Below the pieces are notes generated by a model. The model had not been told where the DNA came from. It saw only the letters and a program-made list of their open reading frames with translations, and made no database searches. From positions 13,144,001 to 13,208,000 of the forward strand of contig NC_079883.1 in NCBI RefSeq assembly GCF_029227915.1: a DNA stretch of 64,000 bases, in the 5' to 3' direction. This DNA comes from Hydractinia symbiolongicarpus (taxonomy: Eukaryota > Cnidaria > Hydrozoa > Anthoathecata > Hydractiniidae). This document shows positions 22,463 to 34,843 of this stretch, piece by piece (the first letter of the stretch is position 1; every line of letters starts with the position of its first letter). Position numbers and translations under genes: made by a program.

Positions 22463-24070
22463 GCTCCATAGTTCTTCATCTCTTCACTCTGAAGACTGAG
22501 GAAATGTAAAGTTATGGTGCAGACATGTACTACTGTTTCGTTTCTTCTAAGATCCAAAAATTTCAAATTCTTGCAACAGTAGAATTTCTCAGAGCTTACC
22601 TCTCAAAAAAAAACAAGTTAAGCTCATATGAAAGACTCGGGAGGAATGTCTAGGAATGTTAATTAATAGTTGTCTATTTTTAAAAATAAAACAAATCTTT
22701 GATCCTCAAAATATATTAAAAGTTCCATCATCAACTACAATCTCAAAATATGTTAAAAGAAGACAGCGAATTTAGAAGTATGCCCCCACAATTGCGTAGG
22801 TGTGAATCTATATTAGATTCACACATTTTGAACTTGTCAATGTTGAGAGTGGATCTTAGGTTATTTGACGTGAATTATTTCGGTGTGCGGGCGTGCTAAA
22901 GAATGTGTCTAGCAACTTTTCAACGCTCTCTGCCTGGGCAACATGTGTGCAAAAGTAGCGACTTTGCAGTCTGTTGGCTGCAGAGCATTGACTGTTTGAC
23001 AGTTTTATCCATATTTGGATAATGAGGAAAAAAATGCCTTCGTCTCAATATTTTTTATCACGATTATAGCTCCGAAACTTAGAATTGCTGTTATCGATCG
23101 TAACTAACTATTAAAATTCATGTAAAATGTTTAATCCGCCAAATCAGTGGAACTTTAAAGTCCAAAATCTTAAGAACCAGTTCAAACTACTGTTCTTTAA
23201 ATACACGATTCAATTTGTTAAAACAACTGAAGCTGCTTCGCGCTTTACGCTGCTTTAAGCAACTTCGATTCCAATCCCTTTTCTTATTTTTTTGCTCTAT
23301 CACACTATTATTTTACTACTCCCAGATCCACCAACAAAAAGTAATGCCACATTTGTCACTGTAATTGTCAACAACACTAGGTATCAGATCAACATTCTAC
23401 TAGCAATTTCATATTTTATACAGACATTAAAAAATAAACACGATTATTTGAATGTTAAGTTATTCGCGTGTATTCTGATTGACCAACATCATCTAAAAAG
23501 GAAAAAGCTTTTTAAAAAAATATATTATATTTATATAATACATGTTATAAAAATACTGCCACCCCACTCCCAAAAATATTTGTCGACCATGGTTAGTCTG
23601 GGAGAGACTAGGCAGAGGATGCTTTTGTACCCAATCTAGGTTAAGTCCTCAAAGAATTTCCATAAAAATGGATATCTCCTATGACCCTCGAACTATCGCT
23701 TTGTTTTTATTCTATTTAAAAAAGAACTAGAAAATTATCGGTCTAGAAGTACAAAAACTCTTTTCTAGGAGCAGATTAACATCTCTAAAATCTCTAAAAC
23801 TTAAAACGTGTAAATCTATTGAATAACAGTCCTATGAGAAGTATAACTTGCGATTCATGAATTTCCACTTGTTGTCGTAAATGAAGTTTCTTCAGTGATT
23901 TTATCGCCTAAAATGCAAAGGGGATTCTATTTTTCTCAATTAAAACGTTTATTGTTAGTCTGGTTATGTTATGTGACAAGTGCTTTTAATTAATACAAAG
24001 TGTGAAGTTTTCAAATTTGTGAGCAACTTTGCCTAAGTTTTTAACATATTTCTGTTAAAGCGAAATCATT

Positions 24071-24161
24071 AACCTCGTCCTAAAAAACCTTATTTTTGAA
24101 ATATCGAAACGGCGTACCGTTTCGATATAAAAAAGAAACAACCGTTCCTGGAAACGAGGTT
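24071..24161. mobile_element. Hairpin MITE, AACCTCGT family
   Basis: About 90 bp. It opens aacctcgtcct and closes aaacgaggtt, and the centre is a palindrome (atatcgaaac/gtttcgatat). It lies just 3' of the SLC22 gene. Confidence 0.7.
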
Positions 24162-24190
24162 GTAAAATCGCCCCCTTATGAAAGCAAGCC

Positions 24191-24313
24191 AACCTAGTCT
24201 CTAGTGTTCTTCTACGTCATAATATTCTGATGGAAAGGTTTTGTTATCCTAATAAGGAACCGTACCTCCTGTTCAGAATATCATAGGCGTAGAAGACTAG
24301 TGGAAACGAGGTT
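24191..24313. mobile_element. Hairpin MITE, AACCTCGT family
   Basis: It opens aacctagtctctagtgttcttctacg and closes with the complement cgtagaagactagtggaaacgaggtt. The arms also pair at ataatattctga and ttcagaatat. Confidence 0.7.
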
Positions 24314-24341
24314 GAAAAACAAGTCTCAAAAGTTAAAGAAA

Positions 24342-27300
24342 TTATGTAAAAAGAGTCTTCCCACCTTTTTTATTCGGCAGATGGTCTTCCATAGCAAGGT
24401 TGTGGGTATTCTCCAGCAGCAAACACAACAAAGCACTGATAAGAGCGAGTCCACCATTCACTGTGAACGGCAGATGTGTAGCAACTTTGACTAGAAATTC
24501 ATTTTGAGGGGCAAGGATTCCAGCGACACGTGCTACCACAGAAACAAAACCAAATGCAGCGCTTCTAAACATAGAGAAGATTTGTGTATTTTCTGATTTT
24601 TATTTCTACCTTTGCTTTTGCGTGTTATTACTTGTAAGAAATTATTGCTGGGGTGTGATAGAGAATCCTCAACCCGGTTCCAGGGCTTGTTAGGTTAAGT
24701 TTTACAAAGCAGGTTTAGGAAAGAAAATTTGCCAGATCTTTCATGAAATAAATAGTTGTTTTCTAATCTCGTTCCTAGGGCTTCTTTTTCGTTTTCTGAT
24801 TCGCGCCAGCACGCACATCAGAAAGCGAAAAAGAAGCCCTGGGAAAGAGATTGGTTGTTTTCTACTCCTTACTCGGGACACAATATAATCATCCTTGGTG
24901 TCTCTGAAGATTTTTTTAAAATCATTATGTAGGCCTATGAAAAACAATTGTATGGGGAGACGCTAACCCAACCTAGCACGTAAAAGAAAGTCTGGGACTA
25001 GTGACGTCGCACATAACACCCTTAAACAAAATATTACGGCGGACAAGCAAATAATAAAACCTTTATTATTCCAACTTTGTCTCCAGGCCCCTTTCCGCTT
25101 TTTTACGTCGCCACCAATATAAAAGAGCGAAAAGGGAGCCAGGGGACAAGGTTATTATACCTCACAACTGTAGGAAATGATTCGGTTGTATATATGATGA
25201 GGGATCCCCAAGCCCCCGATAAAAAGAATCTTGAGATGAGAGCAAGCACATTCATTATCTTTTCGAAATTTGAAGAGGATAGAAAATAAGCCAAAGTGAT
25301 TCCAAACGATGTAAAAGCCGTACACATAAATAGCAGTAAGGTTGTATACTTCCTCCCAAAACTGAAAAAATAAGAAATTATATAAGTTTAAAGTATAAAA
25401 ATCACAGCAGGAGATGTTTGTGCAATGTTCATTTATAAGGAGAATCAGTATAGGACAGTCCATTACCGAGTTATCTTCTTATTAGCGGGGTTAATAGTAT
25501 TATGCAGGTGAGTCCTAGATAACCGCTGCGTATATGCAAAAAATAATGCATCAAGAAGACTTCACCAGCGATATCAGGAAATGCAATTTTGAATTTGTTT
25601 TTCGTCTTTGAGCTAACCAACTTACTATTTTGATAAAGGATTAACAAGAAGCAGACAGATGGTTTCTCCTAATCCCATCAAAGACATGTTAACGGAAATA
25701 TCGCCGGATAAGTTACCTACACCCAGGGTTAGCCCATAGTATGTGAACGAACAGGAGAACCTAAAAAAGATGAAATATAAATTCATAAAATCGAAATTAT
25801 TGTCAATCTTGCAAAACTACGTTTTCACATTACATAAAAAAGTGTCCTTTCAAGGGAGAGCTTAGTCGAAAGGGGGAGTTAGTTATTCGAGTAGCTTAAA
25901 AAATTAAATTTTATTGATTTATATTTTTAGCAAACATTATATTTTTATAAACACGAAAAAAAACTGAACTGTACTATATATAACCAAATACGACGAAAAT
26001 GCCATCTGTGTTTCCTTATGGAGGTTTACTTGTAGGCTAATAAAGAAGGATAAGACCAGAGACTTGTTGGACACATCATTCCATTATTCTTTTGAAATCG
26101 ATGAGACAATTTGTTAATGTAAACAAAAGACATCCTGATAGCGACAGTTATAAAAAAGAGGAAGAGGAAGGTTGGACTTGTTGTGCCAGCGCCACGACAG
26201 AAAACAAGAAAATCATAATAATTTTAAACAATGAACTTCAAAAAATGGAAAAATGTAAGCATTTTGAGGTGAATTTTGACCATGTTGACCGTGTAAAAGA
26301 GATAAAAAAGATTTATTTTATAAGCTTATAAAAATTTCAAATGAGCGCCCTCATTTGTTTTAATTTTATATTTAAATAAGGGCGCTTGATTAGGTAGGAG
26401 CGCTTATCTAATGTTTATGTTTTCAGCAGGGGGGTGGGCGCTAATTCGGAAGTGGGCGCTTATTTGATCATTTTGCCATGTGTTACACGCTTTTTTATAA
26501 GAAAATTGTTTACAAGAATATCAGGCTGGAATTTCAGGTTGATAACAATACGTCTATTGTTTAAAACACAATAGAGAAAGAAAAATAATAACCAGCCTGG
26601 TTAGAATTTTGGTATTCTTTTAAAAAAAGCGTATAACATTTTAAAGTTTAATAACTCTACGTACCACATGAAGGCAAACAGTAAAGCCTTTTTTCTTGTT
26701 GCATCTTTCAGTAAAACTGTCAAATAATTATACTGTATAAGCGAATTTTCATTTGTTTTTGTTTTTTCTTCTAATACTTTGTCTATTTCTTTAAAATCAG
26801 GATCAGGACGCTTATTTCTTGCCGCAAGTTTCTTTAAAATACTTTTTGCTTTTTCATTTTTACCTTTGATAAATAACCAGCGGATACTCTCAGGTGAAAA
26901 GCTACGTATGAAGAAGAATAAAAAACTAACAAACAACTAATAACATATTTATAACATACTAGTCGTTAGTCCGTGGAAAAATCCACGGGCGCGCCCGTCG
27001 CAGCTAAGCTACCATTTTGCGTGACAGACAGACGGGCGGACAGACGTATACGGACATTGTATATAGACTAGTCGTTAGCCCGTGGAAAAATCCACGGGTT
27101 CACCCGTCCTTTTTATACCGCATTGCGTGCGTCTCGCTACTTACGCAGCTAAGCTACCATTTTGTGTGACAGACAGACAGACAGACAGACAGACGGAATA
27201 CGGCTATTATTAAAGAGATAAATAACATATTTATTCTTCATTTTCTTATACACATTTTATACAGCCAAACTCGTTTGCAGACATGTTACGTTTCGGATTT

Positions 27301-30300
27301 TTCGCGACAATTAATACGCGAAAAAAACATACTTTTTGTAATAAACAAAAGAATCGCACCTATATATTGTCTGATAATCTCAATAAGCTGCTCTATCAGA
27401 ATATCATATTCGAGAAGAGCCCTGGGGATGAGGTTATAATAATCTGAATTTACTATTTTTCTTGTAATTCGTTGGGAAAATTAATGCACTCGAAATTAAC
27501 ACGAATATTTAGATTTCGCAAATATTGATATTGAAAGATGCTCAACCTCGTTCCCAGAGCTTTTTTTGCATTTGCTGAAGCGAAGAAGCCTTGGGCACGG
27601 GATTTAAAAAAAGTTTGCTCTACTAGTTTCTAGAAATACCTGCCTTAGCAACAAAACAAAAGGACTTCCCAGAGCTGCTGTGGCGTAACATAAATGTCTC
27701 CAATTTGGCAAAAGTTTAAACATTCCTCCTAAAACCGTTACACCCAACGCCCAAGATGGTATCAAACCAATAGGTGTTCTCCATTTTGTTCCAATGTATT
27801 CCAGCATATACACACTGATAACCACTAGGTATCCTGTATAGGAGAGTGTTTTCATGAGAAAATAAAATAGTACTTCATATCACAACTTCGATACAAGTTC
27901 TGATATGAAAGTATACTACTATACAACTATCGTGAAATGGGACGCTCAAGGACCAAGAAAAGGAGTTTTACTTAACAAGCGTCCAACGTCCGAGTCTTCT
28001 TGTAAGTCGGATTCTCATAAAATTGCTCAATTTGTCGGCGTCGCCTACTTATACGAGGTCCGACTCCAAGCAATTTTTTTTCGCTTGAAAAGGGTAGGTT
28101 CAAGGGACTAGAACATAGTGTACTACTTAGCAGCCATCCGACTTATCCGGGGTCCAACTAAAGCTAGTTTTTAAAAGTAAACACCTCTCACAATTTTATG
28201 TAAGGATTTCCTGAAATGATTTTATAAGTCCCCCTAGCTAGTAAAAAGTTTACTACTTATCGGGCGTCCGACTTAACGAGAGTATACTTTGAATGTGATA
28301 GTTATGTTAAATTTTGGCACTCAGCACAACACTCTCAAGAACCTAAGATCTGACGACAAAATCTGGTTGCTTATGAAAATAAATAAATATAAATGCGTTT
28401 AGTGACTGACGTCGGGGTTTAGTCCTAATAGCTTACTAAAGTCCCTAAAATTGACCAAAAACAAACTTTGCCTACCACCTAATGAGAATCCGAGAAAAAA
28501 AGCAGCAGCAGTCATCATGTGCCAGTTAACAGACAATCCAAGAAGCAGAACACAAACAAGTTCCATTGCTGCCACAAACACCAAAGATTTCTTCCTTCCA
28601 ATCCAATCTCCTGAAATTAAGGATATACTTTACCCAACAGCCTCGTCCTCAAGGTCACCGTTATTTAGATGTCAGAAAAGATATAAGACGCCCTGGGGAC
28701 GAGGATGCTTGCCTAAACCATTTTTAAAATATTTTTCTGCTTTTCTTTACGTTTTGCAAGAATTTCAATAAAATAAAGGATTGTGGGTAAGTTTTAAAAC
28801 AATTCAAAGCAAAAAGGGGCGGTAGTTAAGAGCTTAAAAAAGATATTCACACGAACAGCAGAGGTGGTCTTTTGTATAGAATTCATTGATAGCCTCAGGA
28901 AGATTGAAAAAGATAATTTCACTTTTACATCCAAGCTCATGCACAATGACGCTTGTCCAGTGCCGTTAATATTACAGGGACAAAATGACCTGGAAACCAA
29001 ATTTCTTTGAATCAATAAACAAAAACATGTTACCTGTTTTTGTTTTATTTAACAAAAGAAAAACACACCTAATTGACCAATCACTGCGGCTCCAACTAGT
29101 ACACCAATCATTTGCGTTGTTGTGATTAAAGTTGGTATCCAATCCCTTCCACACACTAGATTCCACTACAAATTTACCAAGCTTTTTATCAACGTAAAAA
29201 AATACTTTAAAACTACAGGCACGTCGCGTTAAGAAAAAAAGACAAAGAAATGTGAAACAGTTCGATTTATTTTTAAATTGATGAACGCCGTAATATGTCA
29301 TGCTTTACTTCACAACAAACATCTTGAGTATGCAATAATACCATACCTCGCTGACTATTGTAAAGATATCGTCATCAAAATAAATAGTTTGATTGTCAAA
29401 CGTGGGGCATTCTTTTATATGCTTTATGGTAGTTGAAGTGTTTGCTACAAAAGTAAAGTGACATAACTATATATAAGCTCACCCACGTCTCCAGAGTTTT
29501 TGCCTTTTTTGATATGAGTGGCCCGTCGTCCCTCATATCAAAAAGGCAAAAAATCCTTGGGATGAGGGTGTAAACAAGCTAACAAAACAACCGAGTGAAG
29601 AACAAGCTACCAACATCGTGATTAGAAGCCTAACAGCTTACATCACGCAACACCCCCAATAAACGACTATACTCGAACCATTCTCGTCCCAGAGCTCTTT
29701 GGGGTAAAACCTTCGAAGAGCTTTGGGATCAACAATGTACTGGAAAAACACTTAAAATTTAAACTTGAAAACCTTTTAACAGCCCTTCCCTTAAATAAAT
29801 ATCTTTTCTTAATCCATGAAAAAGGGTAGTGTAGTGTTATTGCTAGTCAAAAATCATAAAAATTTTTCTAGTTGTCCTAAAAATATCTCTTTACTAAACG
29901 AACCGGAAAAAACGCTATTCTAAAACGTAAAGGTAATTATCAAAGCTTCTACTGTGGCACCACCGAACAATGGTACAGCGTGGCTAAGGGTCTAAGTCCG
30001 CATTTTATATCATCAGTCATAATTACAAACAGTTTTGTAAATATAGATTTAAAAAAAATAGAGCTTTCAACTAAAAACACTTTTATTATTATAGCTACCT
30101 TACGGATGTTAACTTTGTCGCCAAACAAATATTTTAAAACAACGAAAATAAAAAAGATGAAGACTGAGCCGAGTAGAAAAAGCGCGAAACCCTTCAAAGG
30201 CACTTGAAAAATAATATGTCTGTTCTTACTAGTTGCATTATAACTGATGGTTTGAGTCCACCAGTTTGGTTTGGCTCCTGCGAAACCCATCATTAGCATG

Positions 30301-30407
30301 CACCACGCTGAGAAGAACTTTGTCATAACGCATGCGAAAACGATAATGAATTGAGATCGACCAAAATCACCGATGGAAGCGGTTATAATGTGCTGATAGT
30401 TTAACAT
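24342..30407 (-). CDS. SLC22-family organic ion transporter (MFS)
   Basis: Complete nine-exon minus-strand gene: 30230-30407, 29347-29444, 29069-29165, 28476-28610, 27644-27833, 26665-26901, 25626-25760, 25161-25361 and 24342-24564. The CDS is 1494 nt (497 aa), a little short for SLC22 (about 520-560). SLC22 proteins are 12-TM plasma-membrane facilitators of organic cations, anions or carnitine. Family marks: N-terminal IGDFGRSQ; a large first extracellular loop with several N-x-S/T sites; WNLVCGRDW at about 93-101; the MFS signature DWIGRKK at 126-132; SPESIRWLFIKGK at about 235-247; YFGRKYTT at 357-364; ESFPTVVR at 417-424. Substrate cannot be told. Intron 5 (26902-27643) must use a GC donor: only AG|GC keeps frame into SPESIRW. 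The start ATG is preceded by a tttgtaaacag acceptor-like site. Introns are full of hairpin elements. Confidence 0.93.
24765..24853. mobile_element. Hairpin MITE, AACCTCGT family (SLC22 intron)
   Basis: The arms aatctcgttcctagggcttc and its complement surround a second stem (tttttcgttttctga with tcagaaagcgaaaaa). Almost the whole roughly 90 bp can fold into one hairpin. Confidence 0.8.
25072..25155. mobile_element. Hairpin MITE, AACCTCGT family (SLC22 intron)
   Basis: It opens aactttgtctccaggcccc and closes gagccaggggacaaggtt, with an inner stem cctttccgctttttt/aaaagagcgaaaaggg. It ends only a few bases from exon 8. Confidence 0.75.
26957..27200. repeat. Tandem pair of CCGTGGAAAAATCCACGGG repeats with ACAG microsatellite
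   Basis: Two units of about 110 bp start tactagtcgttag(t/c)ccgtgg and contain the small palindrome ccgtggaaaaatccacgg. They then read cagctaagctaccattttg(c/t)gtgac. The second ends in (acag)n. They lie in SLC22 intron 5. A diverged relative is near 4989-5030. Confidence 0.75.
28640..28707. mobile_element. Hairpin MITE, AACCTCGT family (SLC22 intron)
   Basis: It opens gcctcgtcctcaaggtc and closes gccctggggacgagg. Confidence 0.6.
29481..29570. mobile_element. Hairpin MITE, AACCTCGT family (SLC22 intron 1)
   Basis: It opens acccacgtctccagagttttt and closes aaaaaatccttgggatgagggt. The inner arms gccttttttgatatgag and ctcatatcaaaaaggc pair almost perfectly. Confidence 0.8.
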
Positions 30408-30549
30408 ATCTGTTTACAAACGTTCTTGAATCCAGAACCGCTTTCTGAAAAAACGCGAAATACATTTTTAAGTTTCATAATGACAAATCACAGACATTTT
30501 TTTTTAAAAAAAAGCTTAACTTTTATCTGGATGTTAGAAGAGGGGGGAT

Positions 30550-30568
30550 GGGGGGGGGGGGGGGGGGG
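30550..30568. repeat. Poly-G run (19 G)
   Basis: Nineteen consecutive G, with G-rich flanks (aggggggat before). This could form a G-quadruplex and is prone to length error in sequencing. Confidence 0.9.
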
Positions 30569-31360
30569 CATTAAAAAGAGGGACTTATAAAATCATTTCT
30601 AAATCATAAAATCTTTACATAAAATTGTAAGAGGTGTTTACTTTAAAAAGCTATGCACAGAAAACAAAAGAAATATTAAGGTACATGTAATACTTTTCTA
30701 GTCTATGTCTACACCATGTTCTTCTTCTCGATCTAAGTCGATAACATGATAAGGGTGAACGTATTATTCTTGTTAATCCTACAAGCGACCAGGCGCTTAA
30801 TAAAGGGGGTGCTTATAAAATTATTTCCGCATCGTGATGCCATGCATAGTTAGTGAAACTGCCGAATTCTTAAAAAACAATTAAATTTTTTAAAAATGTA
30901 TACAAATACCTAGACAACTTTTTAAGCTCTTTCATATGAAATTAACTTTTTTTAACAACTTCTTTTAACTTCTCGCGGACTTCTTGTCTTTCTTGCTACA
31001 GATCTAATCTAGAATCTGTTAACCTTATGTAACATAAAACATTATGTAACATAATAAAAATGCACATTGATCTTATTTCATGAACGTGCTACATGATTTG
31101 TTGATATATGATGGTTTGTATGGTTCGATATCCTTAAAAAAATCTGCTTAGTCGGTTATTCCTGAGAAACACGCGAGTTTTTATTATTTCGACGTCACGC
31201 TTGATTAAATTATTTCAAACGTTTTTAACCAATCACATCTTGTCACTCGATTATACCGGGGTTTGATTGTGTTTCACCTTGGTGGGAAGGTTTTACAAAA
31301 TGGTATAACAACAAACTCAATCTTTTGTCGCACTCAGTAAAAAAATTCTTACACTTAAAG

Positions 31361-32783
31361 GCGATTTTCCACTAGGCATTTTAGAAAGCGCTCTGAGCGT
31401 GGCAGCTTTTGTTCTTTCAGTCCTACATCCACTTAAAGCGGTCCGCTTAGCGCGTATCAAAAAATTCAACTTCGCTTTGACTTTTACGACTTTTTCTAAT
31501 TAAAATGATGCAAGGTCACGTGGTATAAACAACTTTTACAAGAGCCGTTAAGCCATCCAAGGTAAAAGAGTTTCAAGTTTAGAGGTTGAGAATCGAAAAT
31601 ATTAAAAAAAAGTTGACTGTCATACAATTTCATATCATAAACGAAACCTTTTCGTTTTTGATGCAGCCGTCTTATCCAAAACCTTTTTGCACACTTTTTT
31701 GTTTTGTTTTTTTTTCTTTCAACAACAGCAATAGAAGACTTATTTTCTTAAACACCATCACCAATAACTTTTTACACCAAACCGAACGTTAATATTCACA
31801 TATTTTAAATTTTTAAATTTTACCCGCTCTTTTTACTGCTTTGGCAAGTGGAAATCAAAAAATAACATTACCGACTTTCATACAACGCGGTCTGGGCACT
31901 AGTAAAGCGCTTGTAGAGACAATTTTTTTCATAATGGTAGCGCAACTAGAAGAAACCAACAACATTAACAGAAAATTTAACTTGTAATTTTACCCATGGA
32001 GGTATAAAAAACTTTTATACCTCCATGCTTTACTATTATAACACTAAAATTAAAGAAGGGTATTCTTTAATGGTTTATGGACCGTATTCTATCCAAAAAA
32101 CACAAAATTCAAGGTTATTAATGACTATAAACAGTTGATTCCGTCGTTAGCCTAAAAGTCAAGTGTCCGACGTGTTAAATTAAACCAGAAAGAAATGTTA
32201 TTGTTGGCACCACATTTCTAATTTTTATTGTTATCTTAAAAAGTATTGTCCCCAACAAAAATTTCTACAACAAAGTTTTTCATTTCTTGTCTGCAATAAA
32301 GTTTTCGTTATTTGACAATACTGATTTTTACCATATCTTCAATGTTTATACAAAAATCTTCATCAAAATTTGACATATAATATTTTAGTTAATAATGTAT
32401 AAATACCGAGATACATCCTATTTAAGCGGATATACTATACTGTAAGTTGTTCTTAGTAGAGGACTAGAAGCACCATATCAACACGTTATTTAAAAGTTAA
32501 ACGTTAGTATAAAATGGAAAGAGTTAGAAAAACAACAACACACTTCTGCCTTTTCCGTATGACACAAATAATTCTTTGTGAGAAAGTGACCGAGAAACTT
32601 GACTGGGCTATCGAGTCAAAAAAAACAAGCTAAAATTTTGTCCCTACAAGCGCTTTACTCGTTGCCAGACCGCGCTGTATGAAAGTCGGTAATTCGAAGC
32701 GAATTAATAAACGCCTATTGTTTTAAAAACATAATCCGCCTTTGGTTAGCGCGTTCTAGACCGCCTAGATGAAAACAGCCTCA
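31361..32783. mobile_element. TIR element(s), probably nested
   Basis: The inner inverted pair 31869-31922 and 32640-32693 shares about 54 bp with few mismatches (taccgactttcatac..gcgcggtctgg, agtaaagcgcttgtag). Outside it, ggcgattttccactaggc (31362-31379) resembles the complement of the right end gcctagatgaaaacagcc (32763-32780). The whole may be one 1.4 kb element or an 825-bp element inside another. No transposase frame is seen. Confidence 0.6.
31995..32027. repeat. Perfect 15-bp stem hairpin
   Basis: CATGGAGGTATAAAA, AAC loop, then the exact complement. It lies between the arms of the TIR element. Confidence 0.9.
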
Positions 32784-34170
32784 AGAGAGTAATTAAATAC
32801 TTAAATTTGTAAATAATATTTGTGCAATTAGACAGACACGTATTTATTTTTCTCAAATTTAGTTGACAAAATAAGAAACTTTAGATATTTCTAAAATTAC
32901 TGTTAGAACTAAGGAGCTAAGAAAATTTTTCATATAAAATAACATTAAGCTGGTTCCCTGGGTTTTTTAAAATTTCAACAGGAAAAGGGGGAATTGCATT
33001 TAGCAATTTGTGTTAAAAAAAATCTAAATGATCTAAAACTAAATATTTTGAAGATTCTTTGACCATTCTTTGCTTCAAATCTAGAATTACATTTATTATA
33101 GTCATTTGTTTTATCTACAGTACTTCATAATTCTTAAAAGAATTTTTCTTAGTGCTTAAAAAATGTAACTTACCGAGGGAGAAATCTATTTTAACTTCAG
33201 CTTCCCTTAGAGTTTAAATAAATTTGATCGTTATAAAAACATGATAACTAATGTATATTTTTAATCTTCTAAAGTAAACAATGATATAACATTATTATTG
33301 TGACGTCATACACTTATCACTTTTCAGCACAGCCACAAAGAGCAATTAGTATAGTTACTAGTATAACAAAAACGTGCTAAGTTTTGCTTCGAATGCTTTG
33401 CCAAATTTACTCCGAACCTTAAGATTGCACAAATGCAAAACAAGTTTAGATAATAGGTCCATCAAAGCCAAATTTTCATTGTGTTGTGTTAATTTGTAAG
33501 AGGCGAAGGTCCTGGAAAGTGTTGGCTAGCAAGCAGGAATCTATCTATTTATTTTTTTTCGTATGGATGGTCAAGGCTAGTCACGTGGTTTTACGTTTTT
33601 AAAGAGCGTACAAAACATGAACGCGCTCATATGTCAATTAGCTCTCGGAACATAAACGCTAAAACTGTTTGTTTATCTAAGATAAGTTGTTCAATTTATG
33701 GAGTTTACGTTACTTAAATCTGAATACATTTAACGTTGCCCTTGGATAGTTAGTAGCTGTAGCATTGAGCCCAAGGACATACCCCTCCCCCCTCTAAACT
33801 GGGTTTATTATAGTCTCGTAAGAGATGTAGTTGTAATATATTGAGTTACGGCTACCGACAGCAACCTCATTCCAGAAAAGTTTGCCTTTTTCGTCTATTT
33901 CTACCTTTAAATATATAGGCTTAAATCATACGTTGATTTTTAAATACGATGGCAATATGGCTTCAACATCCAGAAATAAGCAAAGTTTTTATTTCTTTTT
34001 ACAACTTTATTGTTGTTACTGTAGGTTTTTTTTGCTTGTGTGGCCTAATTTATATTTATAGCTTAGCGGCGGTTTTAAAAAAATTCGTTTGTTCGTTTTA
34101 ACCCCCTTCGCTTGTTTGTTTTAACTCATATTTTTGCCTATTTTCTCTGTGCTGGAGATATACCGCTTAT

Positions 34171-34263
34171 CAACCTCGATCCCAGGACCTGTTGTCCTTT
34201 TCTGCATATAGGACGGCCAGAAGCGCAGCGTGGATGAGAGACAAAAATTTTTGGGAACGAGGC
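34171..34263. mobile_element. Hairpin MITE, AACCTCGT family
   Basis: It opens caacctcgatcccaggacc and closes tttttgggaacgagg. It lies about 600 bp 3' of the PAQR gene's stop codon. Confidence 0.65.
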
Positions 34264-34843
34264 TTATACTTTCACGATGGTTTTGAACTAAATTTTGTGT
34301 ACTGGGTGACCGACAGAACGAAAAGTGCATGCTAGACGTTAAACTGACATTTCTGCTTCGCTCCTAAATGCTTGGTAATTTTTGAAACTTTCGAAAAGGA
34401 AATTCAGAGAACGGCGCGTTCTCCACGTGGGAACAATGTATTATTCTGCCACGAATTCTGTTAAAATCTTTCCACGAACATTAGTGAAGACATAACGTTT
34501 ACACATAAGAAAAACATAAATGAAAGGTTTTAGGTAAAGGACGAAGAAAGTAAATTTCTATTTACTTAATTCTATTTACTTCCACTTCATTTTGCTCTGC
34601 CCTGTGTTTGGAAAGCTATGCATATAATAGCCAAACACATCGCACAACAAAGCTTCGTACTAAAATTTTATTTTAAATATAATATCGTGTATATCTATAT
34701 ATGTATATCTATATACGCCATCACACTCTTCTAAATAATCAGCATTTTATTTTTTCTTTCTACAAGACCAATACTTAACCGCAACCCTGAGTCATTACAT
34801 ATTGCATATTCGTCCCTTCGAAAAATTATGCTGAAGAGAAGTT

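Larger units (their letters stand above)
20906..24341. other. Gene-poor interval before the SLC22 gene
   Basis: It holds the relic above, a fold-back element at 22.26-22.46 kb and two hairpin elements at 24.07-24.31 kb. The 21240-21310 stretch repeats tttatttcgaaagtgtaaagcg twice in tandem. No gene is supported. Confidence 0.5.
30408..34843. other. Gene-poor interval between SLC22 and PAQR genes
   Basis: It contains the SLC22 upstream region, a poly-G run, a compound TIR element (31.4-32.8 kb) with an internal perfect hairpin, and a hairpin MITE at 34.2 kb. No coding region is supported. Confidence 0.55.

Noticed and set aside
26092-26331. 79-codon plus-strand frame in an SLC22 intron (NVNKRHPDSDSYKKEEEEG)
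   Set aside because: Looks moderately protein-like but is followed by gcgcttatt-type repeats and has no splice partners. Probably repeat-derived.
29949-30229. Hydrophobic extension after the first SLC22 exon
   Set aside because: Read-through of intron 1. The gtaaga donor after ACTA at 30230 joins in phase to the expected loop exon.
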